NCBI GenBank assembly: GCA_016928375.1
Contig: JAFGKX010000110.1
Location: 1 to 9,799 of the forward strand
Length of the DNA stretch: 9,799 nucleotides
Source of the DNA: Candidatus Omnitrophota bacterium
Lineage (GTDB): Bacteria; Omnitrophota; Gorgyraeia; JABMRG01; JAFGKX01
Direction of reading: 5' to 3'
A program made the position numbers and the translations under genes. A model generated the notes under the pieces. The model was not told where the DNA came from. It did not search any database and was given only the letters and a program-made list of their open reading frames with translations. Positions 1 to 7,661 of the stretch are shown one piece after another. Positions within the stretch are counted from its first letter, which is position 1, and each line of letters opens with the position of its first letter.

Positions 1-697
1 GCATCCTGATTTTTAAAAGGCTCAAAAACATGTTAACGGAGCTTTTCAGCGCTTTTACTTTTGTCTGCGGGGAATTATTCCATGTTACGCCCACTTCTTT
101 TATTCTGCATCCTTTTACCTTCGCTAAATAAAGCATCTCTACGTCAAAACAAAAACCGTTTATTTTTAAAACGCGCGCTATATCTTTTGCTACAGCACCT
201 TTAAACAGCTTAAACCCGCACTGCGTATCATTAAAATCCCGGATAAGCAGTACCTTTACGAAAATATTGAAAATCTTTCCCATGACCTCTCTGTACCAGG
301 GTTGATGGATCTTTACATCAGAATCTTTGATACTGCGCGAACCTATCGCTATATCGTAATCTTTATCAGCATAAACGAATAATTTGTTTATTTCCTCTAT
401 CGGCGTGGACAAATCCGCATCGGAAAAAAGCACATAATCCCCTGATGATTTTAATATGCCTGCTCTTACGGAAAACCCTTTGCCTCTGTTGGATTGATTT
501 TTTTCTATCTTAAGCCGGCCCTCTTTATATAGGCGGCTTGCCTGCGCTTTACCAATAGTATTATCTTTGCTTCCGTCATCAACAACTATGACCTCGTAAT
601 CATAGCCCTGATTTTTAAGAAAATCATACATCTTTAAGAGCGTATTTTCTATTCTCTGCTCTTCGTTATACGCGGGTATTATTATCGAAAGCTTCAT
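1..697 (-). CDS. GT2 glycosyltransferase, polyprenyl-phosphate sugar synthase-like (3' end off the window)
   Basis: The frame is open from the ATG at 697 to the left edge: 232 codons with no stop, so the C-terminus is missing. It starts with the GT2 signature SIIIPAYNEE (residues 4-13). The nucleotide-binding VDDGS motif is at about 39-43, the metal-binding DAD with following LSTP at about 93-99, and QCGFKLF at about 159-165. This layout is that of dolichyl/undecaprenyl-phosphate glucose or mannose synthases (Alg5/DPM1-like), cytosolic-face enzymes that move a sugar from a nucleotide sugar to a polyprenyl phosphate. No transmembrane segment is present in the visible part. At 232+ residues it must be nearly complete if it is a short, anchorless member. 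The start lies 6 bases after the stop of the GT-C gene upstream, with only a weak purine-rich ribosome site (AAGAAAGAA). That pairing suggests it makes the lipid-linked donor for its neighbour (inference). It is clearly paralogous to the gene at 9112-9799. The sugar cannot be read from sequence. Confidence 0.9.
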   Translation of the reverse strand, partial: MKLSIIIPAYNEEQRIENTLLKMYDFLKNQGYDYEVIVVDDGSKDNTIGKAQASRLYKEGRLKIEKNQSNRGKGFSVRAGILKSSGDYVLFSDADLSTPIEEINKLFVYADKDYDIAIGSRSIKDSDVKIHQPWYREVMGKIFNIFVKVLLIRDFNDTQCGFKLFKGAVAKDIARVLKINGFCFDVEMLYLAKVKGCRIKEVGVTWNNSPQTKVKALKSSVNMFLSLLKIRM

Positions 698-703
698 GTT
701 GAA

Positions 704-2419
704 TTATTCTTTCTTATAATGCAGCAACGAGCCGCCGATCCAACTGACGGGCTTTGAAGAAGGCGCCCATTTAACCTGGCCGGATTGAAGTTCGGTATTT
801 TCTAAAATATAATCGCCTTTTCTAGGGTTTATATAATCTGTTTTACTAAAAGCAGCGTATGGTATTTTATAATACTGATACGCATTCTCTCCCCCGAAAA
901 ATGCTTTTATTTTTACTTCTTTTATATTATTTTTCTCTATATATTCTTTCAGCCTTTTGTAATCCTGCCCCCAGGCAATATTGGAATCACCCAAAAGTTT
1001 ATATCCATTTTTGAATCCGCCTGACACATTATTAAAATACGACAAGTGGCGAGGATACGCGCTAATAGTGTCAACTGCCAGTAAAATTACCAGCACCGCG
1101 ATTATTGCGCTTACGGCCTTTTGTCCGGCGAAGGTGCCTTTGATATTTACGCAACCACCCGCAATTACATATAAAAACGGATAAATCGGCAATATGTGCC
1201 GAATGCCAATATTTACTTTATTTACAAAACACGATGTAAAAAGATACGCCAGAAGCGGCAAAAGCAAAAACACTACCTGCGGAAATTTTTCTTTTTTCGC
1301 GAATATCCCGAAAAACCCTGCTGTTATCAGGATAATCGCCGCGACAGGTGTTTTAAAAAGCATGGCAAGCGGAAAATAATACCACCATCCGTCTTTGGAA
1401 TAATTACCCATAAGATACGCCATATGCCCTTGTCTTGCGTGCCCTAAAAAATACGCAAGCCCTTTGAAATAAGCCTTTGTGGGGCTATGCAGGGGAAACC
1501 AGCTGTAATTAGTGTAATCAAGTATTACAATAAGAAATCCCGCGGCAAGTATTACCAAGAGCATTTTTCCGGCAAGCATAAATTGTTTTTTCAGCGTTGT
1601 ATTTTTATTAAACAGCATTGATGCGGCATATATCAGCGCCGCAGGAAATACGATTTTAAACGACTGCTTATACGCTATAACCGCGATAAATATAGGTATG
1701 CCAAAAATGAGATGCTTTATGTTTAATTTGTAATTATAATCGACGAAGTTTTTTCTAAGCATAAAAACAGTAAAAAATACCAAAGCATAAATAACTGGTA
1801 TAAGCACCAGGCTGCTGTATTTGGTAATAAGCGCAATACCTAAAAACGCGCCGGTTGCATACAGATGCCAACCTCTACCTGATTCGGAATATCTCATAAA
1901 AAAATAAATGGTCATAAAATAAAAACAGCTTATTGCGGCATCAAATGTCACAAGCGGCGCGTGCGCCAGGAAATTGGGGCAGAACGCGAAACATGCCAGG
2001 GAAATAATTCCGCCTAAAATACCATTCAATCTACGGGAATAAAGATATATAAAAATACCGAGTATTGCGCAGATAAGCACACTGATTAGGCGGCTTAAAA
2101 AAAGCATGAGATTTAAATCATTGCCCAGTTTAAATAAAAATGGCTTCTGCATCTTTACTATATCCGAATTTATGCTCGATGCCGCATAAACCTCATGCGG
2201 GAATTTTATATTTAAAAACAAAAGCGGTATGGCAGACACCTGCTTTATAAAGGGCGGGTGTTCTATATTAAAACGATAATCATTGAATCTTATGTTTATA
2301 TAGCCGGCTGTCATATGCGTCTTTTCATCGCTTGTAATAGAATTGGAAGCGCAATAAAACAATCCGCTTAATACAATAAACAGAATCAATGCCGATATTA
2401 AAAATAATTCTTTTTTCAT
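704..2419 (-). CDS. PMT/ArnT-like GT-C membrane glycosyltransferase
   Basis: This 571-residue polytopic protein has an N-terminal membrane segment at about 5-24 and many later hydrophobic spans (for example about 110-127, 133-150, 205-220, 285-300, 355-372, 382-395 and 435-450). The first outer loop carries SDEKTH (30-35) and HPP (54-56), the acidic metal/catalytic region and HPP motif typical of GT39/PMT_2-type GT-C enzymes. A second acidic residue is at TFDAA (D160), and RHILPIYPF is at 407-415. After the last span comes a soluble tail containing GDSNIAWGQD (477-486), a motif I associate with PMT_2-like proteins of uncultured bacteria. Such enzymes transfer a sugar from a polyprenyl-phosphate donor to a glycan, lipid or protein on the outer face of the membrane. 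The ATG start follows the TAG of the LexA-like gene by 9 bases, with a GGAT ribosome site 5 bases upstream. The acceptor and sugar are unknown. Confidence 0.88.
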   Translation of the reverse strand: MKKELFLISALILFIVLSGLFYCASNSITSDEKTHMTAGYINIRFNDYRFNIEHPPFIKQVSAIPLLFLNIKFPHEVYAASSINSDIVKMQKPFLFKLGNDLNLMLFLSRLISVLICAILGIFIYLYSRRLNGILGGIISLACFAFCPNFLAHAPLVTFDAAISCFYFMTIYFFMRYSESGRGWHLYATGAFLGIALITKYSSLVLIPVIYALVFFTVFMLRKNFVDYNYKLNIKHLIFGIPIFIAVIAYKQSFKIVFPAALIYAASMLFNKNTTLKKQFMLAGKMLLVILAAGFLIVILDYTNYSWFPLHSPTKAYFKGLAYFLGHARQGHMAYLMGNYSKDGWWYYFPLAMLFKTPVAAIILITAGFFGIFAKKEKFPQVVFLLLPLLAYLFTSCFVNKVNIGIRHILPIYPFLYVIAGGCVNIKGTFAGQKAVSAIIAVLVILLAVDTISAYPRHLSYFNNVSGGFKNGYKLLGDSNIAWGQDYKRLKEYIEKNNIKEVKIKAFFGGENAYQYYKIPYAAFSKTDYINPRKGDYILENTELQSGQVKWAPSSKPVSWIGGSLLHYKKE

Positions 2420-2428
2420 GAATATCCG

Positions 2429-2653
2429 CTATTTACTGCTTGTCAGCCTGATGCTTCTGTGCTTATTCAGGGCGCGCTGTATATAACCCTTCTTCTCAAG
2501 AGCAAGCAGTTTATCGAATGCCGATTTATAAGACACTATATGGCAGCCATTTTGTATCTCCCGAATATAGGGCGATTTTTTGTTTGCCGCTATATAGCGC
2601 TTTATAAAATCGTATACGCCTTTCTGCTTTTGAGTAAGTTTAAATTGTTCCAT
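2429..2653 (-). CDS. Stand-alone LexA-type winged-helix DNA-binding protein
   Basis: This 74-residue protein corresponds over its whole length to the N-terminal DNA-binding domain of LexA. It opens with LTQKQKGVYDFIKRYI, matching the LexA LT-x-Q-x-x-V-x-D-x-I pattern. SPYIREI (27-33) takes the place of the LexA PPT-x-x-EI turn, a helix with SYKSAFDKLLALEKKGYI (41-58) matches the recognition-helix region, and SIRL near the end matches the GIRL wing. The LexA self-cleavage/protease half is absent: there is no Ala-Gly cleavage site and no Ser/Lys dyad. The next gene begins 9 bases after the stop, so no degraded C-terminal half remains. It is therefore a compact gene, not a visible truncation. 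Its ATG overlaps the TAA of the epimerase upstream by one base, and AGGGGA lies 8 bases before the start. It is probably a small transcription regulator, possibly of this operon (inference). It cannot respond to DNA damage by autocleavage as LexA does. Confidence 0.85.
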   Translation of the reverse strand: MEQFKLTQKQKGVYDFIKRYIAANKKSPYIREIQNGCHIVSYKSAFDKLLALEKKGYIQRALNKHRSIRLTSSK

Positions 2654-2655
2654 TA
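2651..2655 (-). promoter_or_regulatory. TAATG stop/start overlap, translational coupling
   Basis: The last base of the epimerase stop (TAA) is the first base of the LexA-like ATG, giving TAATG. AGGGGA at 2662-2667 lies 8 bases upstream as a ribosome site. The small regulator is thus embedded in the biosynthetic message. Confidence 0.85.
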
Positions 2656-3774
2656 TGCCAATCCCCTCTTTTCCAGTTCCGACATCGCCTGCATAACTTT
2701 ATCCTCGCAGGTCTGTTTTTTTACCCATTCTATCAAATCATCTACGCCTTTATTGAAACTGATCGATGGCTTAAATCCTAATTTTTTGTTTATTTTGGAT
2801 ATATCGGAAAAACAGTGCCTTATATCCCCCTGCCTGAATTCATTTTTTATTTCAGGCTTTAGGCTGCCCTTACCCTTAAGCTTGGCTATAAGGGTCTCGG
2901 CTATTTTCAATATGCTGATGGCCTCGCCGCTTCCCACATTGAATACTTCGTAATCCGCCTCTTCTTTCTGCATAGCCAGAATATTTGCTTTTGCTATATC
3001 TGCAACATGCACAAAATCCCTTGTCTGCAGCCCGTCCTCAAAAATAACAGGGTTATTATTATTCAAAATCCTTGAGGAAAATATAGCGCATACTCCGGTA
3101 TAAGGGTTGGATAACGCCTGCCTGGGCCCGTATACATTGAAATATCTTAATGCTACCGCCGGAATTTTATACGCCTTGCCTACAGCAAGAAACATCTCTT
3201 CATGGTCTCTTTTATTTATTGCGTAAATAGAAGTCGGATGAAGCGGCTTTAATTCATCTGTAGCAGCAGGCTCAAGTGTTTTTCCGCAGCAGGGGCAAAT
3301 CATTTTCCATTGCTTACTCTTTAACTGTTTCTCTGTCCTTAAATAAGGGTTTACAATGCCGCATTTTTTACATTTGTATTTTCCCTCGCCGTATATAGAC
3401 ATAGAAGATGCTACTATCATTTTTTTTAAATTATGCTTTTTATTGGCAATAACATCGAGCACTATAGCGGCGCCGAAAGCATTGGTTTGGGTATACCTGG
3501 CTATTTCATACATAGATTGCCCGACACCGACTAAAGCAGCCTGATGAAACAATACATCCACCCCTCTAAGAGCTTCATAAAATGCATCCTTATCAAGTAT
3601 ATCCGCATTGATAAATTCAGCTTTTTTATTAAGATATTCAGGTGCTTTTCTATTCTTTCCATGGACCTGCGGCTGCAGATTATCGTATATTTTTACGTTG
3701 TGGCCTTGCTTTATCAGCTCATCCACCAAATGCGAGCCTATAAATCCGGCGCCGCCTGTTACAAGTATCTTCAT
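2653..3774 (-). CDS. NAD-dependent epimerase with zinc-ribbon insertion, dTDP-L-rhamnose 4-epimerase-like
   Basis: This is an extended short-chain dehydrogenase/reductase of 373 residues. The Rossmann dinucleotide-binding loop is GGAGFIG at 7-13, and the catalytic site has SSMS at about 123-126 and Y184-x-x-x-K188. RYFNVYGPRQ at 210-219 and TRDFVHVADI at 251-260 are standard for nucleotide-sugar epimerases and dehydratases. Between the serine and tyrosine motifs is an inserted loop with C135-x-x-C138 and C160-x-x-C163, a likely zinc ribbon. The insertion, together with VGVGQSMYEIARY (82-94) and QPQVHG (34-39), is a pattern I associate with the dTDP-L-rhamnose 4-epimerase group (WbiB-like), which makes dTDP-6-deoxy-L-talose. 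Substrate assignment is by resemblance only; UDP-glucose/UDP-galactose-type substrates remain possible. The ATG overlaps the TGA of the rfbE-like gene (ATGA), with AAGGAG 8 bases upstream, which indicates coupled translation. Confidence 0.87.
   Translation of the reverse strand: MKILVTGGAGFIGSHLVDELIKQGHNVKIYDNLQPQVHGKNRKAPEYLNKKAEFINADILDKDAFYEALRGVDVLFHQAALVGVGQSMYEIARYTQTNAFGAAIVLDVIANKKHNLKKMIVASSMSIYGEGKYKCKKCGIVNPYLRTEKQLKSKQWKMICPCCGKTLEPAATDELKPLHPTSIYAINKRDHEEMFLAVGKAYKIPAVALRYFNVYGPRQALSNPYTGVCAIFSSRILNNNNPVIFEDGLQTRDFVHVADIAKANILAMQKEEADYEVFNVGSGEAISILKIAETLIAKLKGKGSLKPEIKNEFRQGDIRHCFSDISKINKKLGFKPSISFNKGVDDLIEWVKKQTCEDKVMQAMSELEKRGLA
3771..3774 (-). promoter_or_regulatory. ATGA stop/start overlap, translational coupling
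   Basis: The TGA of the rfbE-like gene and the ATG of the second epimerase share bases (ATGA on the coding strand). An AAGGAG ribosome site lies 8 bases before the ATG at 3783-3788, inside the end of the upstream gene. This is a classic coupling arrangement and suggests the two epimerases are made in matched amounts. Confidence 0.85.
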
Positions 3775-4790
3775 TTAAAAAGCTCCTTATTTTTTATCAC
3801 CCATTCAATAAGCATATCAATGCCTTTTTCTTTTGATATTTTTGGCTGCCACCCTAGAATTTCTTTTGCTTTGGATATATCGCTAACATATATTTTCTGA
3901 TCTCCCGGGCGCCATGGGGCATATTTTACCTCGATTTTCCTGTTTAATTTGTTTTCCAGCATCGATATCAATTCAAGAAGAGACATCTGATTATTAATGC
4001 CTCCTCCTATGTTAAATGCCGCGCCTTTTATTTTATTTATATTCCTGTAAGCCAGGTCAAAAAGGCCTACCAGGTCATCTACGCAAAGTACATCACGCAC
4101 CTGTTTTCCGTCACCATAAATAGTTATAGGCCTATTTAAAACAGCGCAAATCGTAAAATGCGCTACCCAACCCTGGTCCTCAACTCCAAATTGTCGTTGG
4201 CCATATATGCAGGACTGGCGCATAACAGCGGTATTTATCCCGTAAATCCTGGCATAATCCAATACATACTGATCCGCGCTTCCCTTAGAACATCCGTAAG
4301 GAGAATGAAAATCCAGCTGCCTTGTTTCAGAAATGCCATTTTTTAAATCAAGATACTGGTAGGTATTGTTTTTATCGGTAATCTTTAAATCGAGCATCTC
4401 GCCGTAAACCTTGTTTGTCGAGGCGTATATTATAACAGGATTTAATTGAAATTCGCGTACTGCCTCAAGAAGGTTGAATGTACCTTGCGCATTTATCTCA
4501 AAATCCCTGCGCGGATCCGTAACAGAAGTCGTTACAGCCACCTGCGCTGCCATATGGTATATGACATCCACATCTTTATTTTTCTTAACAGCAGCTTTAA
4601 GGCCTTTATAATCCGATATATCCTGTTTTATAAAATCTATTTTTTGCGTTTGTTTAAGCCATTCTAAATTTTTTTCAGAGCCCATGCGTGAAAGATCATC
4701 AAGTACAATAACTTTATCGCCGCGCTTGGAATAAATATTAGCAATATTACATCCGATAAACCCGCATCCTCCGGTAATTAATACTTTCAC
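3771..4790 (-). CDS. rfbE: CDP-paratose/CDP-tyvelose 2-epimerase-like SDR
   Basis: This is an extended SDR of 339 residues, the usual length for the family. The NAD-binding loop is GGCGFIG (7-13). STNKVYG (124-130), SPYGCSKGSADQYVLDYARI (163-182, with Y165-x-x-x-K169), the segment around QGWVAHF (206-212) and DGKQVRDVL (227-235) match the tyvelose epimerase of Salmonella Typhi (RfbE/Tyv) as I remember it. That enzyme inverts C2 of CDP-paratose to give CDP-tyvelose by a transient oxidation with bound NAD. Some bacterial relatives, such as the one from Thermodesulfatator atlanticus, also act on CDP-glucose to give CDP-mannose. The start is GTG at 4790, supported by a strong polypurine ribosome site (GGAAAGGAAGGAT) just upstream. 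Its TGA overlaps the ATG of the next epimerase. The CDP-glucose synthase, 4,6-dehydratase and paratose synthase needed for CDP-paratose are not in the window, so the true substrate is uncertain. Confidence 0.88.
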   Translation of the reverse strand: MKVLITGGCGFIGCNIANIYSKRGDKVIVLDDLSRMGSEKNLEWLKQTQKIDFIKQDISDYKGLKAAVKKNKDVDVIYHMAAQVAVTTSVTDPRRDFEINAQGTFNLLEAVREFQLNPVIIYASTNKVYGEMLDLKITDKNNTYQYLDLKNGISETRQLDFHSPYGCSKGSADQYVLDYARIYGINTAVMRQSCIYGQRQFGVEDQGWVAHFTICAVLNRPITIYGDGKQVRDVLCVDDLVGLFDLAYRNINKIKGAAFNIGGGINNQMSLLELISMLENKLNRKIEVKYAPWRPGDQKIYVSDISKAKEILGWQPKISKEKGIDMLIEWVIKNKELFK

Positions 4791-4793
4791 TCT

Positions 4794-4806
4794 ATCCTTC
4801 CTTTCC
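4794..4806 (-). promoter_or_regulatory. Strong Shine-Dalgarno site deciding the GTG start of the rfbE-like gene
   Basis: In the 23-base spacer between the membrane-protein stop and the rfbE-like gene, the coding strand reads GGAAAGGAAGGAT followed by AGA and GTG. This is the longest spacer and the strongest ribosome site in the window. It supports the GTG at 4790, which also places the GGCGFIG loop at the normal distance from the N-terminus. Confidence 0.7.
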
Positions 4807-4813
4807 TGCTAAG

Positions 4814-6223
4814 TTATTTTTCTTGCACAAGACTGCGTATATAGAATAATACCAATATTACAAAAACAAATAGCGATACAAATGAAGAAAACCAAAAAAT
4901 TGATTTATAAAAAGCATCTGGCTGCTGAATTATTGATATAGTAAAATCAGGCATCTCGTTCGCAAAACTTTTTTCGATGGAGGCGATCCTCCATACCTTA
5001 GAATGGCCCATAAGAGAAAAAGCTACCTGAAGCAGGGCTGCGATTGAAACAAATTTTATAACTTTGCTCAGATTTTTATATAAATGTATAAGCTTTTGCA
5101 TGTTTATACAGGATATTATCACCATTACGACCAAAGGCAGGATCAAAAATCTTGAAGGAACCCGCTCGGAATTAAGCAGAGGAATAGGCAGCATGGCTAT
5201 AAACGCATAAAAGCAGCTTATCGAAAATAAACTCATTAAGCCTATAGGCCAATCCAGTTTTTTATATGTATAATTTTTAGATACGGAATCATTTTTAAAC
5301 CTTACGTAGAATCCAAAATACGCTATAAACGCAAGGCCCAATATTCCGATATATATATCACATTCCCAGGAACCAAGGCTTGCTAAAATACCGCCGGCAT
5401 ATACAAAAGTATGGTCTCTTATAAGCGTAAGTGCATCAAATAGATCCCTCAAGTTAGGGTAACCCGACATAAATCTGTAACCTTTATTATAGAAAGTAAT
5501 AGCAGCGGGCAATAATTTAAATAAAGATAAGAGCACGCTTAAAATAATAGCTGAAGCAACCTGCCTGGTGTATTTTCTTTCGAATATTGCCAAAAATAGC
5601 ATAAAAAGTATGCACCATACGAATAAATGCCATGTGCCCTGTAATATTATCGCAAAAAGTATAAGCGATATCTTAATCGCAGCATTGTTGTTTTTGGCGT
5701 TCTGCTCTATCAACTCAAATAAGAACAAACAGAAAAACGGCAACAGGAAATAACCGTTCCACATCGAATGCCCTATAGCGATGTGTGATGTTATGTGCCC
5801 GTTAAAATTAAATAACAAATATAAAATAGTAAAGGGAATAAGCGATAAGTTATACCGCTTTTTTATCAGGAGGCAGCCTATAAAACCTATCGCGTACATT
5901 AAAATCGTATTAAGGACTATGAAATTTCCGATGCTCATTACCTTAAGCAGAATCAATTGCGGCGAGGTTATTATTTCAGGCAAAGCCAGAAACCTGTTTG
6001 TGGCATCATAAGGCAATGCCCTTGAAACATTATACGGTATTATGCCCTGCCTGATTGCCTGCTCAAGTACGGAATAGCAGCGGATTTCTTTTGGCCAGTC
6101 ATATGCGGAAAATGACAAATCACCGAAATTAAAAAACGAAAGCCAATGAATGATCCCAAGAATAAAAAGAAATGCTATTACCAATATTCCGATTATCTTC
6201 TGGTTTCTTTTGAATATTTCCAT
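4814..6223 (-). CDS. Polytopic membrane protein, YfhO/GT-C glycosyltransferase-like
   Basis: This 469-residue integral membrane protein has its first span at about 10-30 and further hydrophobic spans at about 100-120, 127-140, 155-172, 183-210, 221-242, 288-305, 326-347, 358-373, 388-404 and 441-462. The first outer loop carries SAYDWPKE (39-46), an acidic residue in the place where GT-C enzymes keep their catalytic or metal-binding Asp/Glu. NGHITSHIAIGHSMWNGYF (141-159) and SERVPSRFL (352-360) resemble conserved stretches of YfhO-type membrane glycosyltransferases. Known relatives use a polyprenyl-phosphate sugar to decorate a cell-envelope glycan from the outside. Family placement rests on these motifs and topology only; an O-antigen polymerase or uncharacterised membrane protein is not excluded. 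The ATG start lies 4 bases after the radical SAM gene's stop, with GGA 7 bases upstream. Its own TAA is followed by the 23-base spacer that carries the rfbE ribosome site. Confidence 0.75.
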   Translation of the reverse strand: MEIFKRNQKIIGILVIAFLFILGIIHWLSFFNFGDLSFSAYDWPKEIRCYSVLEQAIRQGIIPYNVSRALPYDATNRFLALPEIITSPQLILLKVMSIGNFIVLNTILMYAIGFIGCLLIKKRYNLSLIPFTILYLLFNFNGHITSHIAIGHSMWNGYFLLPFFCLFLFELIEQNAKNNNAAIKISLILFAIILQGTWHLFVWCILFMLFLAIFERKYTRQVASAIILSVLLSLFKLLPAAITFYNKGYRFMSGYPNLRDLFDALTLIRDHTFVYAGGILASLGSWECDIYIGILGLAFIAYFGFYVRFKNDSVSKNYTYKKLDWPIGLMSLFSISCFYAFIAMLPIPLLNSERVPSRFLILPLVVMVIISCINMQKLIHLYKNLSKVIKFVSIAALLQVAFSLMGHSKVWRIASIEKSFANEMPDFTISIIQQPDAFYKSIFWFSSFVSLFVFVILVLFYIRSLVQEK

Positions 6224-6227
6224 TATA

Positions 6228-7649
6228 TTATCCGTTGTTTAACTGATAGTTTACTTCATCCGTTAATTTAAATCCCGCAATACTGCGCAATGCCTGAAAA
6301 TGTTTTTTAACATCATCCAAGGTTCTTATTTTAAGTAATCTCCTGAACATATAATTGGGCCTGAAATAAAAACCTTTGTATGCCTTTTGTATCCAGGCGT
6401 CTGCGTCAGGAACAAGGTAATTCAGCCTGTCATTACGCAAATTCAAAACAACTTGTTCCCAATAACCCGCATCCATAAGGCGCTCTTTTACAGCCAGCTC
6501 CTGTAAAGATGTCGTAGGGTATGGAGTAGCTATGGTAAACATAGCAAAATCAGGGTTTAAAGTTCTGGCAAATGATATTGTATTGGACATTGATTCTTCG
6601 GTATCGTAAATATACCCGATGATAAAATAGGCGAAAGTTTCTATCCCGATATTCCTGGTCAAGCGAAATGCCTCTTTCACCTTTCTAAGATCTATACCCT
6701 TATTCATGATTTTTAATATTCTTTCATCGCCTGATTCAACACCGTATCTTAATCTTATGCATCCTGCTTTCTTCATAAGCCTAAGCAGCTCAGCGTCTAT
6801 GCAATCTACTCTGGTAGGTGATTCCCACCTTACTTTCAAATTTCTTTTTACTATCTCATTACATACATTGAAAACAAACCTTCGATTGGAAGTCAGGGTA
6901 TCATCGTAAAACATTATTTCTTTTATTTTATACTTTTTTACAAGCATCTCCATCTCATCCACGACTTTTTTAGGGTCTCTAAACCTGCATTTTTTATCGG
7001 ACGGGCCTTTTACACAGAATCCGCATTTATAGGGACAGCCCCTGGAAGCTATCATTGTTGTAATGGGATGATGGTTTATTATGGATGAATATTTATCTAT
7101 CGGCAAAAGATGCCTGGCAGGCAAAGGCAATTTATCAAGGTCTGAAACAATATAAGGATCATTGGCTTTAACAACTCCGTTTTCTTTATACACCAATCCG
7201 GGCACAGAAGATAAATTAAGCTTCTGCTCCAATGCCTTTACCAGCTCCAACATGGGATATTCACCCTCGCCTATAACACCGTAATCTAAAACATCATATG
7301 AAAGCGTTTGTTTTGGATATAAAGATAATAACGGCCCGCCGATAACAGTGATTGCGCCTGCTTCTTTCGCAAGGCGCGCTGCTTCCAAAGCGCCTTTTAG
7401 ATTCGACAGCATTGATGTTACGCCTACGATATCCGGCTTTTCTTTTTGAAATATCTGCCTGATATCATCCGCTATAAGATTCGATGCCATAGCATCTATT
7501 ATTCTGACATCATAACCAGCTGATTCCAGTACCGCAGCTACATATGCTAAGCCCAGCGGCGGCATAACGCCGCGCACTTTATTCAAGCTTTCCGGTAGCC
7601 GCGTATTCACATCGCCGGTATCGTGATACCTTATAAGAAATATTTTCAT
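6228..7649 (-). CDS. B12-binding-domain radical SAM protein
   Basis: This 473-residue cytosolic protein has two recognisable parts. Residues 1-140 have the Rossmann-like cobalamin-binding fold of class B radical SAM enzymes: MPPLGLAYVAAVLESAGYDV (29-48), DIVGVTSM (73-80), VIGGPLLSLYP (102-112) and GVIGEGE (124-130). The DxHxxG histidine motif that ligates cobalt in many B12 proteins is not seen, so cofactor binding is uncertain. The radical SAM core follows, with the iron-sulfur cluster motif CPYKCGFC (205-212; C205, C209, C212). FYDDTLTS (247-254) and GVESGDE (303-309) match later conserved barrel strands. The C-terminal part, after about 385, is not recognised. Relatives perform methylations, ring formations and other radical modifications, often of lipids, sugars or natural products; the substrate here is unknown. 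It sits 12 bases after the fusion gene's stop with a poor ribosome site and directly before a GT-C-like gene, so a role in sugar or carrier-lipid modification is plausible (inference). Confidence 0.88.
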   Translation of the reverse strand: MKIFLIRYHDTGDVNTRLPESLNKVRGVMPPLGLAYVAAVLESAGYDVRIIDAMASNLIADDIRQIFQKEKPDIVGVTSMLSNLKGALEAARLAKEAGAITVIGGPLLSLYPKQTLSYDVLDYGVIGEGEYPMLELVKALEQKLNLSSVPGLVYKENGVVKANDPYIVSDLDKLPLPARHLLPIDKYSSIINHHPITTMIASRGCPYKCGFCVKGPSDKKCRFRDPKKVVDEMEMLVKKYKIKEIMFYDDTLTSNRRFVFNVCNEIVKRNLKVRWESPTRVDCIDAELLRLMKKAGCIRLRYGVESGDERILKIMNKGIDLRKVKEAFRLTRNIGIETFAYFIIGYIYDTEESMSNTISFARTLNPDFAMFTIATPYPTTSLQELAVKERLMDAGYWEQVVLNLRNDRLNYLVPDADAWIQKAYKGFYFRPNYMFRRLLKIRTLDDVKKHFQALRSIAGFKLTDEVNYQLNNG

Positions 7650-7661
7650 TTATTGTTTGTA

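Noticed and set aside
2429..2653. LexA-like gene as a truncated pseudogene
   Set aside because: It has a proper start, ribosome site, stop and intact fold motifs, and no remnant of the protease half follows before the next gene.
2459..2953. Plus-strand 164-codon open frame
   Set aside because: It lies opposite the epimerase and LexA-like genes, has no recognisable motif and is a shadow of strong minus-strand coding.
3544..3900. Plus-strand 118-codon open frame
   Set aside because: It is antisense to two epimerase genes with clear catalytic motifs and resembles no known protein.
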